Source: Nocardioides insulae DSM 17944
GTDB taxonomy: Bacteria; Actinomycetota; Actinomycetes; Propionibacteriales; Nocardioidaceae
Length of the DNA: 64,000 nucleotides
Direction: 5' to 3'
NCBI RefSeq assembly: GCF_000422825.1
Contig: NZ_KE383929.1
Coordinates: 248,001-312,000 of the forward strand
Below the pieces are notes generated by a model. That model was not told the DNA's origin. It saw only the letters and a list, made by a program, of their open reading frames with translations, and ran no database searches. Both the position numbers and the translations under genes were made by a program. Shown piece by piece: positions 44,301 through 56,606 of the stretch. Every line of letters starts with the position of its first letter. Positions within the stretch are counted from its first letter, which is position 1.

Positions 44301-45912
44301 CCCGGTCGGTGACCTGGTCGGGCGCCATGCCCGCACGCACGGCCCGTTCACCGCCGCCGAGGTGGCGGACCGGCTCGGACTCGGCCCGGCCGTGGTGCGG
44401 CACACGCTCGAGCGCCTCGAGACCCAGGGGCGGCTGCTCAGCGGCGAGTTCCGCCCCGCAGGCGGCGCGGCCTTCGCCGGCGGCGAGGAGTGGTGCGACG
44501 TCGACGTCCTGCGCACCCTGCGGCGTCGTTCCCTGGCCCGCCTACGACGGGAGATCGAGCCGGTCGAGCCGGTGGCGGTCGGGCGGTTCCTCCCGGCCTG
44601 GCAGCAGGTCTCCGGCGCCGTCTCCGGGCGGAGGCTGCGTGGGCCAGACGGGGTGTACGCCGCCATCGAGCAGCTCGCGGGTGCCCCGCTGCCGGCAAGC
44701 GCACTCGAGCCGCTGGTGCTCGCCGCGCGGGTGGAGGACTATCAGCCCGCCCATCTGGACGAACTCACCGCCACCGGGGAGGTGCTGTGGGTGGGGCACG
44801 GCTCGCTTCCGGGCAGCGACGGGTGGGTCTCGCTGCACCTGAGCGACGGTGCCGAGCTCACCCTCCCCGAGCCGCTGCCCGTGGAGTCCTCCGAGTTGAG
44901 TGAGCGGGTGCTCGCCGCCCTGGCTCCCGGCGGTGCCTGGTTCTTCCGCCAACTGGCCGACGCCGTCGAGTCCGAGGACGACCGGGAGCTGAGCCGCGTG
45001 CTGTGGGAGCTGGTGTGGTCGGGTCGGGTCGGCAACGACACCCTTGCTCCGCTACGGGCGCTGACCCGCACCGGCACGCCCAGCCATCGCAGCCGACGGC
45101 CCCCGCCTCGGAGCCGGATGGCCAGGCCGGGTCGGCGAGGCCTGCCTCCGGCACGCCCGGGCGTGTCTGCGGTCGCGGGCGATCCGACCACGGCAGGTCG
45201 CTGGAGCCTGCTGCCCCCGGTCGACACCGACCCCACCCGGCGCGCCCACGCCCTGGCGGAGACCCTGCTGGAGCGTCACGGGGTGCTCACGCGGGGTGCG
45301 GTCGCCAGTGAGCGGGTCCCGGGTGGGTTCTCCGGTGTCTACCGGGTGCTCACTGCCTTCGAGGAGTCCGGGCGCTGCCGGCGGGGCTACTTCATCGAGG
45401 GGCTGGGCGCGGCCCAGTTCGGCACGTCCGGGGCGGTCGATCGGCTACGCACGTACACCCTCGGGCCCGACCGGGCGGAGAGGGCCGCGTCACCGATTGC
45501 CCTCGCCCTGGCCGCCACCGACCCGGCCAACCCGTACGGCGCGGCGCTCCCCTGGCCGGCACCGTCGTCGGCCGGGGTCTCCGAAGAGTCCTCGGAGGAG
45601 GCAGGGACCGGGCACCGTCCCGGGCGGAAGGCCGGCGCGCTGGTCGTGCTCGTCGACGGCTCGCTGGTGATGTACGTCGAGCGGGGCGGTCGCACACTGC
45701 TGACCTGGTCGGAGGACGAGACCGCCCTGGCCGCGGCCGCCACAGCGCTCGCGGACGCCGTCCACCGCGGCGTGCTGGGTCGGCTGACGGTTGAGCGGGC
45801 CGATGGAGCGGCCCTGCTGGGGTCGGGTGGGACTCCCCTGCGCCGTGCCCTGCAGGAGGCCGGCTTCGTGACCACCCCGCGCGGGCTCCGCCTGCGCGGT
45901 GCCAGCAGGTAG
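41386..45912 (+). CDS. lhr: Lhr-family ATP-dependent helicase
   Basis: Large helicase-related protein of 1508 residues, the size of mycobacterial Lhr (~1507), a 3'-to-5' superfamily-2 helicase acting in DNA repair. The Lhr core (~1-860) shows motif I APTGSGKTLSAFLWS (~44-58), Ia VLYVSPLKALAVD, DEVH box ILDEVHAVAGTKRGAHL (~166-182), motif III GLSATVRP, motif V SSLELGIDMGAVDLV and motif VI QRVGRAGHQVGE. The remainder is the Lhr C-terminal domain. A Pro/Arg-rich stretch around residues 1228-1265 (HRSRRPPPRSRMARPGRRGL) is probably a disordered linker. In mycobacteria lhr is followed by a Nei-type glycosylase gene; here the next gene is clgR, convergent, only 11 bp away. Confidence 0.96.
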   Translation: MTDPLARFSEPTREWFSAAFASPTAAQSGAWEAISAGRHALVVAPTGSGKTLSAFLWSIDRLLTTPPPEATPPSTRVLYVSPLKALAVDVERNLRAPLTGIRHTAERLGAELPQVRVGVRSGDTPASERRRFATHPPEILITTPESLFLLLTSRAREALQGVETVILDEVHAVAGTKRGAHLALTLERLDAMLPQPAQRIGLSATVRPVEEVARFLGGTAPVALVTPASEKRWDLSVAVPVPDMTELDNDERSIWPHVEERIAGLIREHRSTIVFANSRRLAERLTARLNEIATEQAGTETVLAKSHHGSVSKEQRALIEDDLKRGRLPAVVATSSLELGIDMGAVDLVVQIESPPSVASALQRVGRAGHQVGEVSRGVLFPKHRADLAPTAVAVDRMRTGAIEALRVPANPLDVLAQQLVALTALEEWPVEDLFTLVRRSAPFARLPRSAFDATLDLLAGRYPSDEFAELRPRVVWDRVTGLVSGRPGAQRLAVTSGGTIPDRGLFGVYLVGAEQGRRVGELDEEMVYESRVGDVFALGASSWRIEDITHDRVLVSPAPGIPGRLPFWKGDTLGRPAELGAAVGAFGRELAAMPRAEAEQRAGDLGLDAWAAGNLVSYLHEQGEATGTVPSDTSLVVERFRDELGDWRLVVHSPYGTPVHAPWALAVNARLRERYGLDGQAVASDDGIVIRVPDTEAEPPGAEVVVLSPEEIEGLVTREIGGSALFASRFRECAARALLLPRRHPGRRSPLWQQRQRSAALLEVAARYPSFPIVLEAVRECLQDVYDLPALVDLLSRIERREVRVIEVATSQPSPYARSLLFGYVAEFMYEGDSPLAERRAAALALDQGLLAELLGRAELRELLDPDVLHELEGQLQRIVPDRRIRDAEGLADLLRLLGPLTTVEVLARTTESDAVPGWVDALVTSRRVVQVRMAGEERWAVIEDVGRLRDGLGVPVPPGIPAAFTEPVADPVGDLVGRHARTHGPFTAAEVADRLGLGPAVVRHTLERLETQGRLLSGEFRPAGGAAFAGGEEWCDVDVLRTLRRRSLARLRREIEPVEPVAVGRFLPAWQQVSGAVSGRRLRGPDGVYAAIEQLAGAPLPASALEPLVLAARVEDYQPAHLDELTATGEVLWVGHGSLPGSDGWVSLHLSDGAELTLPEPLPVESSELSERVLAALAPGGAWFFRQLADAVESEDDRELSRVLWELVWSGRVGNDTLAPLRALTRTGTPSHRSRRPPPRSRMARPGRRGLPPARPGVSAVAGDPTTAGRWSLLPPVDTDPTRRAHALAETLLERHGVLTRGAVASERVPGGFSGVYRVLTAFEESGRCRRGYFIEGLGAAQFGTSGAVDRLRTYTLGPDRAERAASPIALALAATDPANPYGAALPWPAPSSAGVSEESSEEAGTGHRPGRKAGALVVLVDGSLVMYVERGGRTLLTWSEDETALAAAATALADAVHRGVLGRLTVERADGAALLGSGGTPLRRALQEAGFVTTPRGLRLRGASR

Positions 45913-45923
45913 GCGGTAGGGGC

Positions 45924-46235
45924 TCAGGCCGCGGAGGCCACGACTTCGCGGGTCCGCTCCGGGCCGGTGCGCACCGGGATCGGGGTCGGCAGCAGCGCGG
46001 CCTCTTCGAGCGCGACCGCATCCGAGACCTCGACCAGCACCTGGGAGAGAGGAACGTCCAGGGCGCTGCACAGCGAGGCGAGCAACTCGGAGGAGGCCTC
46101 CTTGTGACCCCGCTCGATCTCGGAGATGTAACCGAGGCTGACCCGCGCCTCGGCAGAGACCTCGCGCAGGGTCATGCCGCGCTCCATCCGCTGGGAGCGG
46201 AGCACTTCGCCGAGAAGCCGACGGAACAGAACCAT
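45924..46235 (-). CDS. clgR: ClgR-type XRE-family transcriptional regulator
   Basis: A 103-residue helix-turn-helix regulator. [36 protein letters not shown] is the hallmark of ClgR, which activates clp protease and heat-stress genes in Corynebacterium, Streptomyces and mycobacteria. Chain length and the C-terminal Ala-Ala ending (EVVASAA), a likely Clp degradation tag, fit; ClgR is itself a Clp substrate in other actinobacteria. ATG 46235 was preferred to GTG two codons earlier, since AGGGAG lies five bases before the ATG. It is last in the ftsK-to-clgR run, with a 196-bp gap after cinA that probably contains its own promoter. Confidence 0.92.
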   Translation of the reverse strand: MVLFRRLLGEVLRSQRMERGMTLREVSAEARVSLGYISEIERGHKEASSELLASLCSALDVPLSQVLVEVSDAVALEEAALLPTPIPVRTGPERTREVVASAA

Positions 46236-46431
46236 GCGCACTCCCTTCCTCCTTTGCCCCGGGACGGCGTGTCCGTGGGGTCGAGCATCGATCTCGCTCG
46301 AATGCGTAGAGGCAACGCTACCCGAGGGGTGGTTCTTCCCGCTCAGGTGACTCGTCGCTCGGGTCGGGGTGCGTCGGGCAACCCGCTGCTGAGACGGTCG
46401 CTCACGCCGCGAGTACGTCGTACACGGCGGC

Positions 46432-46917
46432 TCAGGTCCGCGGGTCGAGCAGTTCCGCGAGTGCTGCCAGGGCCGCGTCGCAGGTCTGCTCCTGGATCTG
46501 CGTGCGGGTGCCGCTCAGTCCGAGTGACACGGTGGTCACCCCGTCCGGCCCGGCCACACCGACGTACACGGTGCCCGCCGGTTTGTCCTCCTGCTGGTCC
46601 GGCCCGGCCACCCCGGTGGTGGAGAGCGCGTACGTCGCCCCGGTGAGCGACCTCGCGCCCTCGGCCATGGCGGCCGCGCACTCTGCCGAGACCACGCCGT
46701 GCCTGGCGACGGTGTCCTCGGGCACGCCGAGCACGGACACCTTCAGCTCGGTGGCATAGGTGACCGCTCCGCCCCGGTAGGTGGCCGAGACACCCGGCAC
46801 GTCGGTGATTCTGGCCGCGAGCCGCCCCCCGGTCAACGACTCCGCGGTCGCCACCGTGGCGCCGCCACTGAGCAGGATTCGATGCAGACGCTCAGCGGCG
46901 CCGTCGGCGGCGGTCAC
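46432..46917 (-). CDS. cinA: CinA family protein (nicotinamide-nucleotide amidohydrolase domain)
   Basis: A 161-residue stand-alone CinA C-terminal domain (PncC type), which deamidates nicotinamide mononucleotide for NAD recycling. Motifs are [39 protein letters not shown] and [29 protein letters not shown]. There is no N-terminal MoaB-like domain. The GTG start overlaps the TGA of the 5'-nucleotidase gene (GTGA), so the two are coupled. Both act on nucleotides, but the nucleotidase is secreted, and pgsA is the usual upstream neighbour in this region of other actinobacteria. Confidence 0.92.
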   Translation of the reverse strand: MTAADGAAERLHRILLSGGATVATAESLTGGRLAARITDVPGVSATYRGGAVTYATELKVSVLGVPEDTVARHGVVSAECAAAMAEGARSLTGATYALSTTGVAGPDQQEDKPAGTVYVGVAGPDGVTTVSLGLSGTRTQIQEQTCDAALAALAELLDPRT

Positions 46918-49190
46918 GACTGTCCGTGCCCGGGCAGCACCCAGACGGTGACCGAGCGCTCGGCCGGGCCGGTGTGTTCGTCGCCGGCGTACGCCACGGT
47001 GAGGCGATGACGGCCGGGCTTCCAGCCCCGGGTGTCGAAGCGCAGCACGGCGGCCGGGCCACGCAGCCGAGCCCGGTCGAGCACCCTCGCGTCGTCGCGG
47101 AGTTCGACCGTGCCGCGCAGGGTCGGCTCGGGACCGCGCACGTGCGCCACGACCCGGCCGGTCCTCCCCTGCTTGACGGGGAGAGCCAGTGCCCGGATCG
47201 TGGCCGGCTCGAGCGCCGCCGCCCCCACCGGCACGGTGACCGCGGTGCCCGACGGCTCCGCCACCAACTGGATCTCGCCGCCGGCCAACTCCGCGGGTAC
47301 ATCGAGGGACACCTCCGCGGTGCCGGCCTCGACCGGGAAGCTCCCCAGCTCGAGCAGCTGGCCCGCTGCGCCGGTGCCGGTCGCGGTGAGCGAGGTGTTG
47401 AACGGGGCACCGAGGGAGGTGAGGTCGAGGGTCTCACCGGTGAAGGGCTGGGACGGCGACTCAGCGTCCGGACCCAGGACGAAGGTGCTGGGCCCACCCG
47501 CGGGAAGTTCGGCCGGCAGGCCGCTGGTGAACACCTGGCGCCGGGCGAAGTCGGGGCTGACCGGCGAGTTCGCCGCGAGGTAGTCGCGCCACAACTCCGC
47601 ATCGAGCAGCCCGGTGTCGGTCCACTCCCCCTCCTGGAAGGCGGTGAAGTTGTCGCCGCCCGCGGACAGGAAGGAGAGGGTGGAGACCGTGTAGCTCCGT
47701 GCCGGGTCGAGGGGCTCGCCGTCGACCCGCACCGAGGTGATCCGCTCGCCCGCCGGTGCACCGGCGTCCGCGGTCACCGAGACGTTCTGCGAGAGCCCCA
47801 ACTGCAGGTAGGGCCGCGCGACACCGGCCGGCTGCCACTGCTGCTCGAGCACCGAGACGATCTGGGCGCCGGTCAGCTGACCGAGCGACACGGTGTTGTT
47901 GAACGGGAGGACCTGGTTGGCCTCCGCGTAGGTGACCACGCCGTCCGTGTTCGCAGGGTTCTCCGCGGTGTCCCCGGCGTAGAGGAGTTCGTCCCGGAGA
48001 CCACCCGGGTTGGTGATCCCCAGGTCGACGTCGGCGATGTCCGAGACACCCTCGCGCAGCGCGTCGGCCACCAGGCCCCCGAGGGTGGACTCAGCGGACC
48101 GGTCGTCGCGGACCCCGGCGTTGAACGCGGTGGTGATGTCGTCGGTGATCTCCCCGACCGGTTGGCTCCCGACCTCGTCGGCGTGCGCGAGAGCGGCCTT
48201 GACGATGCCGTCGACCTCGGCCACCCGGGGCAGCGAGGTGTCCGCCTGGGCGGCCCGCGGGACGTTGCTCGCGGCGTACGCCGTCACCTCGCCGCTCTCG
48301 GAGTCGACGGTGATGTCGACCTGGCCGACGAACTCGCCGTACGAGCCGGTTTGGACCACCGGCCGGGTGCCGCCTCCGGGCAGCGGGGCGTCCCAGGCGT
48401 ACTGCTTGTGGGTGTGGCCGGTGAAGATCACGTCGACCTCCGGCGCGGTGTCGTTGACGATCTGCGCGAACGCACCGCCGGCGGCCACCTCGTCCTCGAG
48501 GGTGGCCTCCTCCGGGGTGCCTGCCGACGCCCCGTCGTGGTACTCGGCCACGATCACGTCCGCCTCGCCGTTGGCATCCTCACCGTCGCTGAGTTCGGCG
48601 GCCACCCGGTTGACGGCCTCCACCGGGTCCCCGAACTCCAGGCCCGCGACACCGTCCGGGGAGACCAGGCTGGGTGTCTCCTGGGTGACCGCGCCGATCA
48701 CGCCGACGGTGAGCCCGCCGATCTCGCGGGTGGTGTAGGCATCGAGCACCGGTGTCGTGGTGCCCGCCTGATAGACGTTGGCGCCGAGGTAGCTCCAGTC
48801 CGCGGCCGCGCCCACTCGGCCGGTGAGGTCCTCGACGCCCTTGTCGAACTCGTGATTGCCGACCGCGGAGGCGGTGAGGCCGAGCGCGTTCAGGACGTCG
48901 ATCGTGGGCTGATCCTCCTGCACTGCGGAGGCGAACAAGGACGCACCGATGTTGTCCCCGGCGGACAGGAACAGGGTGTTGGCCTCCCCCGCTTCGGCAC
49001 GCTGCTGCTCCACGGTGGTGGCGAACGCGGTGGTGTTGGCGTCGATGCGGCCGTGGAAGTCGTTGATGTCCAGGAGCCTGATCGGCACCGCCTCGGCGTG
49101 CGCCGGCCCGGCGACCGCGCCCACGGCCAACGGGGCCGTGACCAGGACCGAGGCCAGGGCACCGATCAGGGAGTGACGAGCAGAGATCAT
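46914..49190 (-). CDS. secreted 5'-nucleotidase/metallophosphatase with C-terminal Ig-like domain
   Basis: A 758-residue exported enzyme. A signal peptide (SLIGALASVLVTAPLAVGAV...AHA, ~1-32) precedes the metallophosphatase core with IRLLDINDFHGRID, SAGDNIGAS, AVGNHEFDKG, IVAEYHDGA and IFTGHTHKQYAW, the di-metal ligands of the UshA/YfkN class. The 5'-nucleotidase C-terminal domain follows (~330-530: STLGGLVADALREG, LPFNNTVSLGQLTGAQI, SFLSAGGDNFTAF). The last ~200 residues are beta-rich, ending in an Ig-like repeat (GRHRLTVAYAGDEHTGPAERSVTVWVL) closely like the end of the M4 protease at 56.6 kb. It probably hydrolyses extracellular nucleotides for phosphate and nucleoside uptake. ATG 49190 begins the signal peptide. 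Confidence 0.92.
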   Translation of the reverse strand: MISARHSLIGALASVLVTAPLAVGAVAGPAHAEAVPIRLLDINDFHGRIDANTTAFATTVEQQRAEAGEANTLFLSAGDNIGASLFASAVQEDQPTIDVLNALGLTASAVGNHEFDKGVEDLTGRVGAAADWSYLGANVYQAGTTTPVLDAYTTREIGGLTVGVIGAVTQETPSLVSPDGVAGLEFGDPVEAVNRVAAELSDGEDANGEADVIVAEYHDGASAGTPEEATLEDEVAAGGAFAQIVNDTAPEVDVIFTGHTHKQYAWDAPLPGGGTRPVVQTGSYGEFVGQVDITVDSESGEVTAYAASNVPRAAQADTSLPRVAEVDGIVKAALAHADEVGSQPVGEITDDITTAFNAGVRDDRSAESTLGGLVADALREGVSDIADVDLGITNPGGLRDELLYAGDTAENPANTDGVVTYAEANQVLPFNNTVSLGQLTGAQIVSVLEQQWQPAGVARPYLQLGLSQNVSVTADAGAPAGERITSVRVDGEPLDPARSYTVSTLSFLSAGGDNFTAFQEGEWTDTGLLDAELWRDYLAANSPVSPDFARRQVFTSGLPAELPAGGPSTFVLGPDAESPSQPFTGETLDLTSLGAPFNTSLTATGTGAAGQLLELGSFPVEAGTAEVSLDVPAELAGGEIQLVAEPSGTAVTVPVGAAALEPATIRALALPVKQGRTGRVVAHVRGPEPTLRGTVELRDDARVLDRARLRGPAAVLRFDTRGWKPGRHRLTVAYAGDEHTGPAERSVTVWVLPGHGQS

Positions 49191-49414
49191 GAGCACGACC
49201 TTCGCTGAGGGGGTGGGCGCAGGCGACCGCCGAGCGGTACCCGCGATCACCCGACCCTAACGATTGCTGAACGTCCGCTCCGGACGACACGGTGAACGCC
49301 CGGTGACCATCGGCCCGCCGATGCGGTGGGGTGCTCCGATCGGGTCCGGGGGCCCCTGCTCGACGTCCCGCACGAGGATCGACGGAACCGCAGGCCGAGA
49401 ACTGTCGGGAGGTC

Positions 49415-50047
49415 TCAGCCGCGCAGGTGATGCCGCTGCTGCCACACGCTCCGGTAGAACTCGAAGCCGGACCACATGGTGAGTACGACCGCCACGGCCA
49501 GGAGCACCTGACCGGCGTAGAAGAGGATCTCGCCGGGCATGCCCAGCGCGTCGAAGGCGCCGCCGTGCGAGTCGCCGTGCGGCAGCGGCATGGTGAGCAC
49601 GGTGAGAGCGACCGCCTGCACGGCGGTCTTGATCTTGCCCAACTGGTCCGCGGGGATCACCAGCCTGCTGAGCACGGAGAGTCGCAGCGCCGTCACGCTC
49701 CACTCCCGCAGGAGCACCACGATGGTGACCCACCACCACACGTCACCGACGATGGAGAGACCGATCAGTGCCATGCCGGTGATCGCCTTGTCCGCGATCG
49801 GGTCGGCGATCTTGCCGAAGTCGGTCACCAGCCCCCGGGCACGGGCCAGGTCGCCGTCGATCTTGTCGGTGATCATGGCGAGCACGAAGATGCCCACCGC
49901 CAACCAGCGCCAGGTGCTGGAGTCGCCGCCGTCGTGCAGCAGCGCGAAGCCGAAGACCGGCACCATCGCGATGCGGAACATGGTGAGGACGTTGGGCAGG
50001 TTCCAGTTGCTGGGCTTGGTCACCGGCTCGCTCTGGTGCTCGTTCAA
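49415..50047 (-). CDS. pgsA: CDP-diacylglycerol--glycerol-3-phosphate 3-phosphatidyltransferase
   Basis: PgsA makes phosphatidylglycerophosphate from CDP-DAG, the committed step to PG and cardiolipin, in the membrane. The 210-residue protein carries the CDP-alcohol phosphotransferase motif D-x2-D-G-x2-A-R-x8-G-x3-D-x3-[21 protein letters not shown] followed by ADPIADK. Several membrane helices are visible ([40 protein letters not shown]). The ATG overlaps the rimO TGA. Context ftsK-rimO-pgsA is standard for the group. A 224-bp gap with a small inverted repeat (CGTCCG-CTC-CGGACG, ~49271) separates it from the nucleotidase gene. Confidence 0.94.
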   Translation of the reverse strand: MNEHQSEPVTKPSNWNLPNVLTMFRIAMVPVFGFALLHDGGDSSTWRWLAVGIFVLAMITDKIDGDLARARGLVTDFGKIADPIADKAITGMALIGLSIVGDVWWWVTIVVLLREWSVTALRLSVLSRLVIPADQLGKIKTAVQAVALTVLTMPLPHGDSHGGAFDALGMPGEILFYAGQVLLAVAVVLTMWSGFEFYRSVWQQRHHLRG

Positions 50048-51513
50048 CGGGCCTCCTCGGCTCGGGCGATCAGGTCGGCGCCCTCGGTGGCGACGACGCT
50101 CGCCCGCACCATGTCACCCACCTTCGCGGAGCACTCGACGAGGGTGGTGACGCCGTCCACCTCCGGCCCCTGATGGGCGGCGCGTCCGGTCACGGTGCCG
50201 TCCTCCACCGACTCGACGAGTACGTCGAGGGTCTGCCCGATCCGCTCCTCGGCCCGCTGCGCGGTGAGCTCCTCCACCAGCGCCGTCACGTGCTCGGTGC
50301 GCGCCCGCACCTCGTCCTCGTCGAGCTTGTCGGTGAACCCGGCCGCAGCGGTGCCCTCCTCGTCGGAGTAGCCGAACACGCCGGTCACATCGAGCCGGGC
50401 GGACTCGAGGAAGTCGCACAGGATCTCGAGGTCCTGCTCGGTCTCGCCGGGGAAGCCAACGATGACGTTCGACCGGATGCCGGCCTCGGGGGCCAGCGAC
50501 CGGATCTGGTCGAGTAGGCCGAGGAAGCTGTCGGGGTCGCCGAAGCGCTTCATCCGGCGCAGTACGGCGTTGCTCGCATGCTGGAAGGAGAGATCGAAGT
50601 ACGGCGCCACCCCGGGGGTGTCGGCGATCCGGGCCACCAGGCCCGGCCGGGTCTCGGCGGGCTGCAGGTAGGAAACCCGCACGCGGGCGATGCCGTCGAC
50701 GGCTGCGAGCTCGGGCAGCAGCGTCTCGAGCAGCCGCAGGTCACCGAGGTCCTTGCCGTAGGAGGTGGAGTTCTCGCTGACCAGGAAGAGTTCCTTGACC
50801 CCCTGCTGACCCAGCCAGGCCGCCTCATGGAGCACATCGGAGGGCCGGCGGCTCACGAACGAGCCGCGGAAACTCGGGATGGCGCAGAAGGTGCAGCGTC
50901 GATCGCAGCCGCTGGCGAGCTTGAGCGGTGCCCAGGGGGCGTCGTCCAGCCGGGCCCGCACCTCGGAGAAGTCGGTGACGTCCGCGCCGGCCAGACCGGG
51001 GACCGAGAGCGAACCGGCGTCCCGCTCCGCGGGGCTGATCGGAAGCAGCAGTCGCCGATCCTTCGGCGTGTGCGGGTGGTGCGTCTCGCCCGCGACGATG
51101 CCGCGCAGGCGGGCGGCGATGTCCGGGTAGTCGTCGAAGCCGAGCACCGCATCGGCCTCGGGCAGCGAGGAGGCGAGCTCCTTGCCGTACCGCTCCGCCA
51201 TGCACCCGACCGCCACGACCGCCTGGGCCCGACCACCATGCTCGACCTTGAGGTCGGCCGCCTCCAGCAGGGTGTCGACCGAGTCCTTCTTGGCCTGCTC
51301 GACGAAGCCGCAGGTGTTGACCACCACGGTGTCGGCGTCCTCGGGATCCGCCACCAGCCGGAACCCGCCGGCGCGCAGCCGGCCGGCCAACTCCTCGGAG
51401 TCGACCTCATTGCGGGTGCACCCGAGCGTCACCATCGCGACGGAGAGTTCGGGTTCCCCCCGCTCCGGGTCGGGGGCAGGGGTGTGCTGGGGCGCGGTGG
51501 CAGATGTGGTCAT
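50044..51513 (-). CDS. rimO: ribosomal protein S12 methylthiotransferase
   Basis: RimO is a radical-SAM enzyme that methylthiolates Asp89 of ribosomal protein S12. The 489-residue protein has the N-terminal UPF0004 domain with cysteines in [29 protein letters not shown] and [12 protein letters not shown] (second cluster). The radical-SAM motif [17 protein letters not shown] (C-x3-C-x2-C), [14 protein letters not shown] and a C-terminal TRAM domain ([19 protein letters not shown]...GDMVRASVV) follow. The gene neighbourhood supports RimO over the tRNA enzyme MiaB. It is slightly longer than E. coli RimO (441), with extra residues at ~145-190. ATG 51513 was chosen; a longer frame reaches back into the RodZ-like gene antisense to nothing conserved. 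Confidence 0.94.
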   Translation of the reverse strand: MTTSATAPQHTPAPDPERGEPELSVAMVTLGCTRNEVDSEELAGRLRAGGFRLVADPEDADTVVVNTCGFVEQAKKDSVDTLLEAADLKVEHGGRAQAVVAVGCMAERYGKELASSLPEADAVLGFDDYPDIAARLRGIVAGETHHPHTPKDRRLLLPISPAERDAGSLSVPGLAGADVTDFSEVRARLDDAPWAPLKLASGCDRRCTFCAIPSFRGSFVSRRPSDVLHEAAWLGQQGVKELFLVSENSTSYGKDLGDLRLLETLLPELAAVDGIARVRVSYLQPAETRPGLVARIADTPGVAPYFDLSFQHASNAVLRRMKRFGDPDSFLGLLDQIRSLAPEAGIRSNVIVGFPGETEQDLEILCDFLESARLDVTGVFGYSDEEGTAAAGFTDKLDEDEVRARTEHVTALVEELTAQRAEERIGQTLDVLVESVEDGTVTGRAAHQGPEVDGVTTLVECSAKVGDMVRASVVATEGADLIARAEEAR

Positions 51514-51592
51514 GTCGTTTCGAGTATGGCAGTCGCGCGGCCGGGCGCCGGAATCCTCCGGCCCCGGCCGGGACCATGCGAGCAGCGGGCGG

Positions 51593-53571
51593 TCAGCGGG
51601 CGGTGTAGGTCTTCTGGGCCTGCTCGCCGGTAGCCCCGATCGCCGCCGGGTCCTCGCCGTTGACCGACACCTCGACGGAGCCGTCAGAGCTCTGCACGCG
51701 CACCGGCGGCGAGGCCTTGAGGTGCTTGGTCTGACCGAAGGCGAGGTCGCCGTTGAAGACCACGTCCCCGGTCCCGTCACGTACGACGACGTTGGAGCCG
51801 CCGCCTGCGGCGGTCACCGAGACGGGTACGGGGGCAGCGGTCCTGCCGTAGGGGTTGGTCATGCCATGGGAGTCGCCGGCGAGGCCGGCCACGTCTGGCG
51901 CACTCGGGCGCGAGTCGTCCATCACCAGCCTGGCCACCGACCACAGCAACACCACGGCCATCACGGCGGCCACCAGCACCGACCAGTTCGGTCCGCCGCG
52001 CATCCGTCGGATGGTGCCCGAGGACCCGGTGGCCAGTTCGGCCTCGAAGACGGCCCGCGGATCGAGCGGGGCATCCGCGTAGGTGGCGTCGTAGGCCTCC
52101 AGCAGCGGGGCCCCCTCGACGCCGAGGACACGAGCGAGCGTGCGCAGGTGGCCTCGCGCGTAGAAGTCGCCGCCGCACGGGGCGAAGTCGTCGACCTCGA
52201 TGGATTCGATCACGTGCGGCCGGATCCGGGTCCGGTCGGCGATCTGGTCGACTGTCAGTCCCAGCCTGGTCCGCGCCGCGGCGAGCTGCGGCCCGATCAC
52301 CGGCTCGGGTGCGGGCTCCACGTCGGGTTCCTCGATGACGATCGGCTCGACGGCCTCGCCCGGTCGTGCGATCGGGGTGACCCCGGGTGCGGTGACGACC
52401 GAGGAGTGCAAGTCGGCCTGCAGCGCGGTCGCGCCGATCGTGCCGACCCGGGGCTGATGGTCGCGCACGATCTGCGCCCGTACGGCGTCCACGGGGGTCC
52501 GCTGGGGTCCGGGAGTCGCGGTGGGCAGGATGCGGGGCCTCGCCACCGGCCGGGTGTCCTCCCGATCCGGCTGCGCCTCTGGGGCCGCAGCGGCGGGTTC
52601 GGGAGCGGACTCAGGACCGGGCTGGGGAGCGGACCCGGCAGCGGTCTCAACAGCGCTGTGAACAGCGGACTCGGGAACCGACGCCGGCCGGTGGGCAGCG
52701 ACCAGCGGCCACTCCGGCAACGGAGTCGGCGATGTGGTGGTGGGCCGCTGCTCCACGTCGGTGTCCACGTCGGTGTCCACACTGGTCTCAACGACGCGAT
52801 CCGGACCGGGCTCGACGGCCCTCTCCGGGCTCATCCCGGAGACCGCGTCGTCTCCCGCCGAATCCGCGGACGCCTCGGCGGCACCCCCGTCGCTGACGGC
52901 GTCGGGGGCGGGTTCCGCGCCGGCGTCCTCCGCCAGCGAGGTGTCGATCTCGACGATCGTGGTCTGTTCGCCCGCCAGCCCGGCGAGTCGCTCGGTGAGG
53001 TCGCGGCTGCCGCTGCTGACCAGGGTGGTCATGCCGAGCGGCACTGCGAAGGAGACGCCGTACAACCTGCGGGAGAGCGCGGCCCGGCGCCGGGCTGCGG
53101 CGGGGATGGCGGCGTCCTGGGCGTCGGCATCACGCGGCAGCAGCACCAGCCTGCCGTCGCGCAGCATGCCCTTGCGGGGTTGGTGCTCGACCTCGTCGAG
53201 TTCCGACCAGGGCATGCCGTTCCACACCCGGCCGAGCCGGATCCGGATGCCGTGGTCGTCGGCGACCAGGAGCGGGGTCCGGGCGTCGGCCGCGACCCAG
53301 GCCCACACCAGCGCGACCAGCGCCAGCACTCCGCCCAGGACCCAGTCCACGGTGCCCTGTCCCCGCATCAGGAAGGCGAGCGACAAGGCGCCGGACACCA
53401 GGCCCAGCACGATGGCCAGCCGGCCGTTGCGGCGTACCTCGACGCTCGGGTTGCCGCTGCGCTCCGCGGAGTCCTCGGGGACGGCGGGGGCCTCGTGGCC
53501 CTGCACGTCCTCGCCGAGCCCTTCGGCTCCCGCGATCAGGTCGATGTTGTCGTCGGTCTCACGGATCCTGC

Positions 53572-53575
<4 letters not shown>
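51593..53575 (-). CDS. bacterial PH-like membrane domain fused to a RodZ-type HTH protein
   Basis: A 660-residue protein with an unusual order. Two membrane helices (~53-69 and 77-95) are followed by a PH-like beta domain ([32 protein letters not shown], ~100-150). A ~250-residue Pro/Ala/Glu-rich linker follows, then a RodZ-type helix-turn-helix ([36 protein letters not shown], ~427-465), a transmembrane helix ([21 protein letters not shown], ~530-551) and a C-terminal beta domain (DUF4115-like). The usual actinobacterial gene at this place encodes only the HTH-TM part (~250-330 residues). RodZ links the MreB cytoskeleton to the membrane; here a link to FtsK-associated division is plausible. 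Its start overlaps the ftsK stop by ATGA. Confidence 0.85.
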
Positions 53576-56334
<2,759 letters not shown>

Positions 56335-56341
56335 GCCGCCC

Positions 56342-56347
56342 AACCTA
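56342..56347 (-). promoter_or_regulatory. -10 box of leaderless ftsK promoter
   Basis: The minus strand reads TAGGTT seven bases before ATG 56334, which favours this ATG over the upstream TTG. Confidence 0.5.
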
Positions 56348-56606
56348 GGCGATCGTCACACCAGCCACAGGTATCACACGCGTCGTGTCGCTCCCCAACC
56401 GTCTCGCCACCCTCGACGGATGCACACACCCGCTGCTGGAATGACCGAGATCACAGGGCAGGCGGGAACTTTCCCGGAGGAATCGGTGCCAACTCGTTAT
56501 CCACGATCACCTCCGCGGCACTGGACCCCCCTGCGCTGTTGTCCCTAGTTTCACCTGGATGGCTCTGTGGGCCATCCGACCATCCGACTCGGAGGAGATC
56601 CCTCTC

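Noticed and set aside
46242..46431. ClgR autoregulatory site upstream of clgR
   Set aside because: A CGC...GCG pair is present on the minus strand, but the spacing is one base off the consensus I remember.
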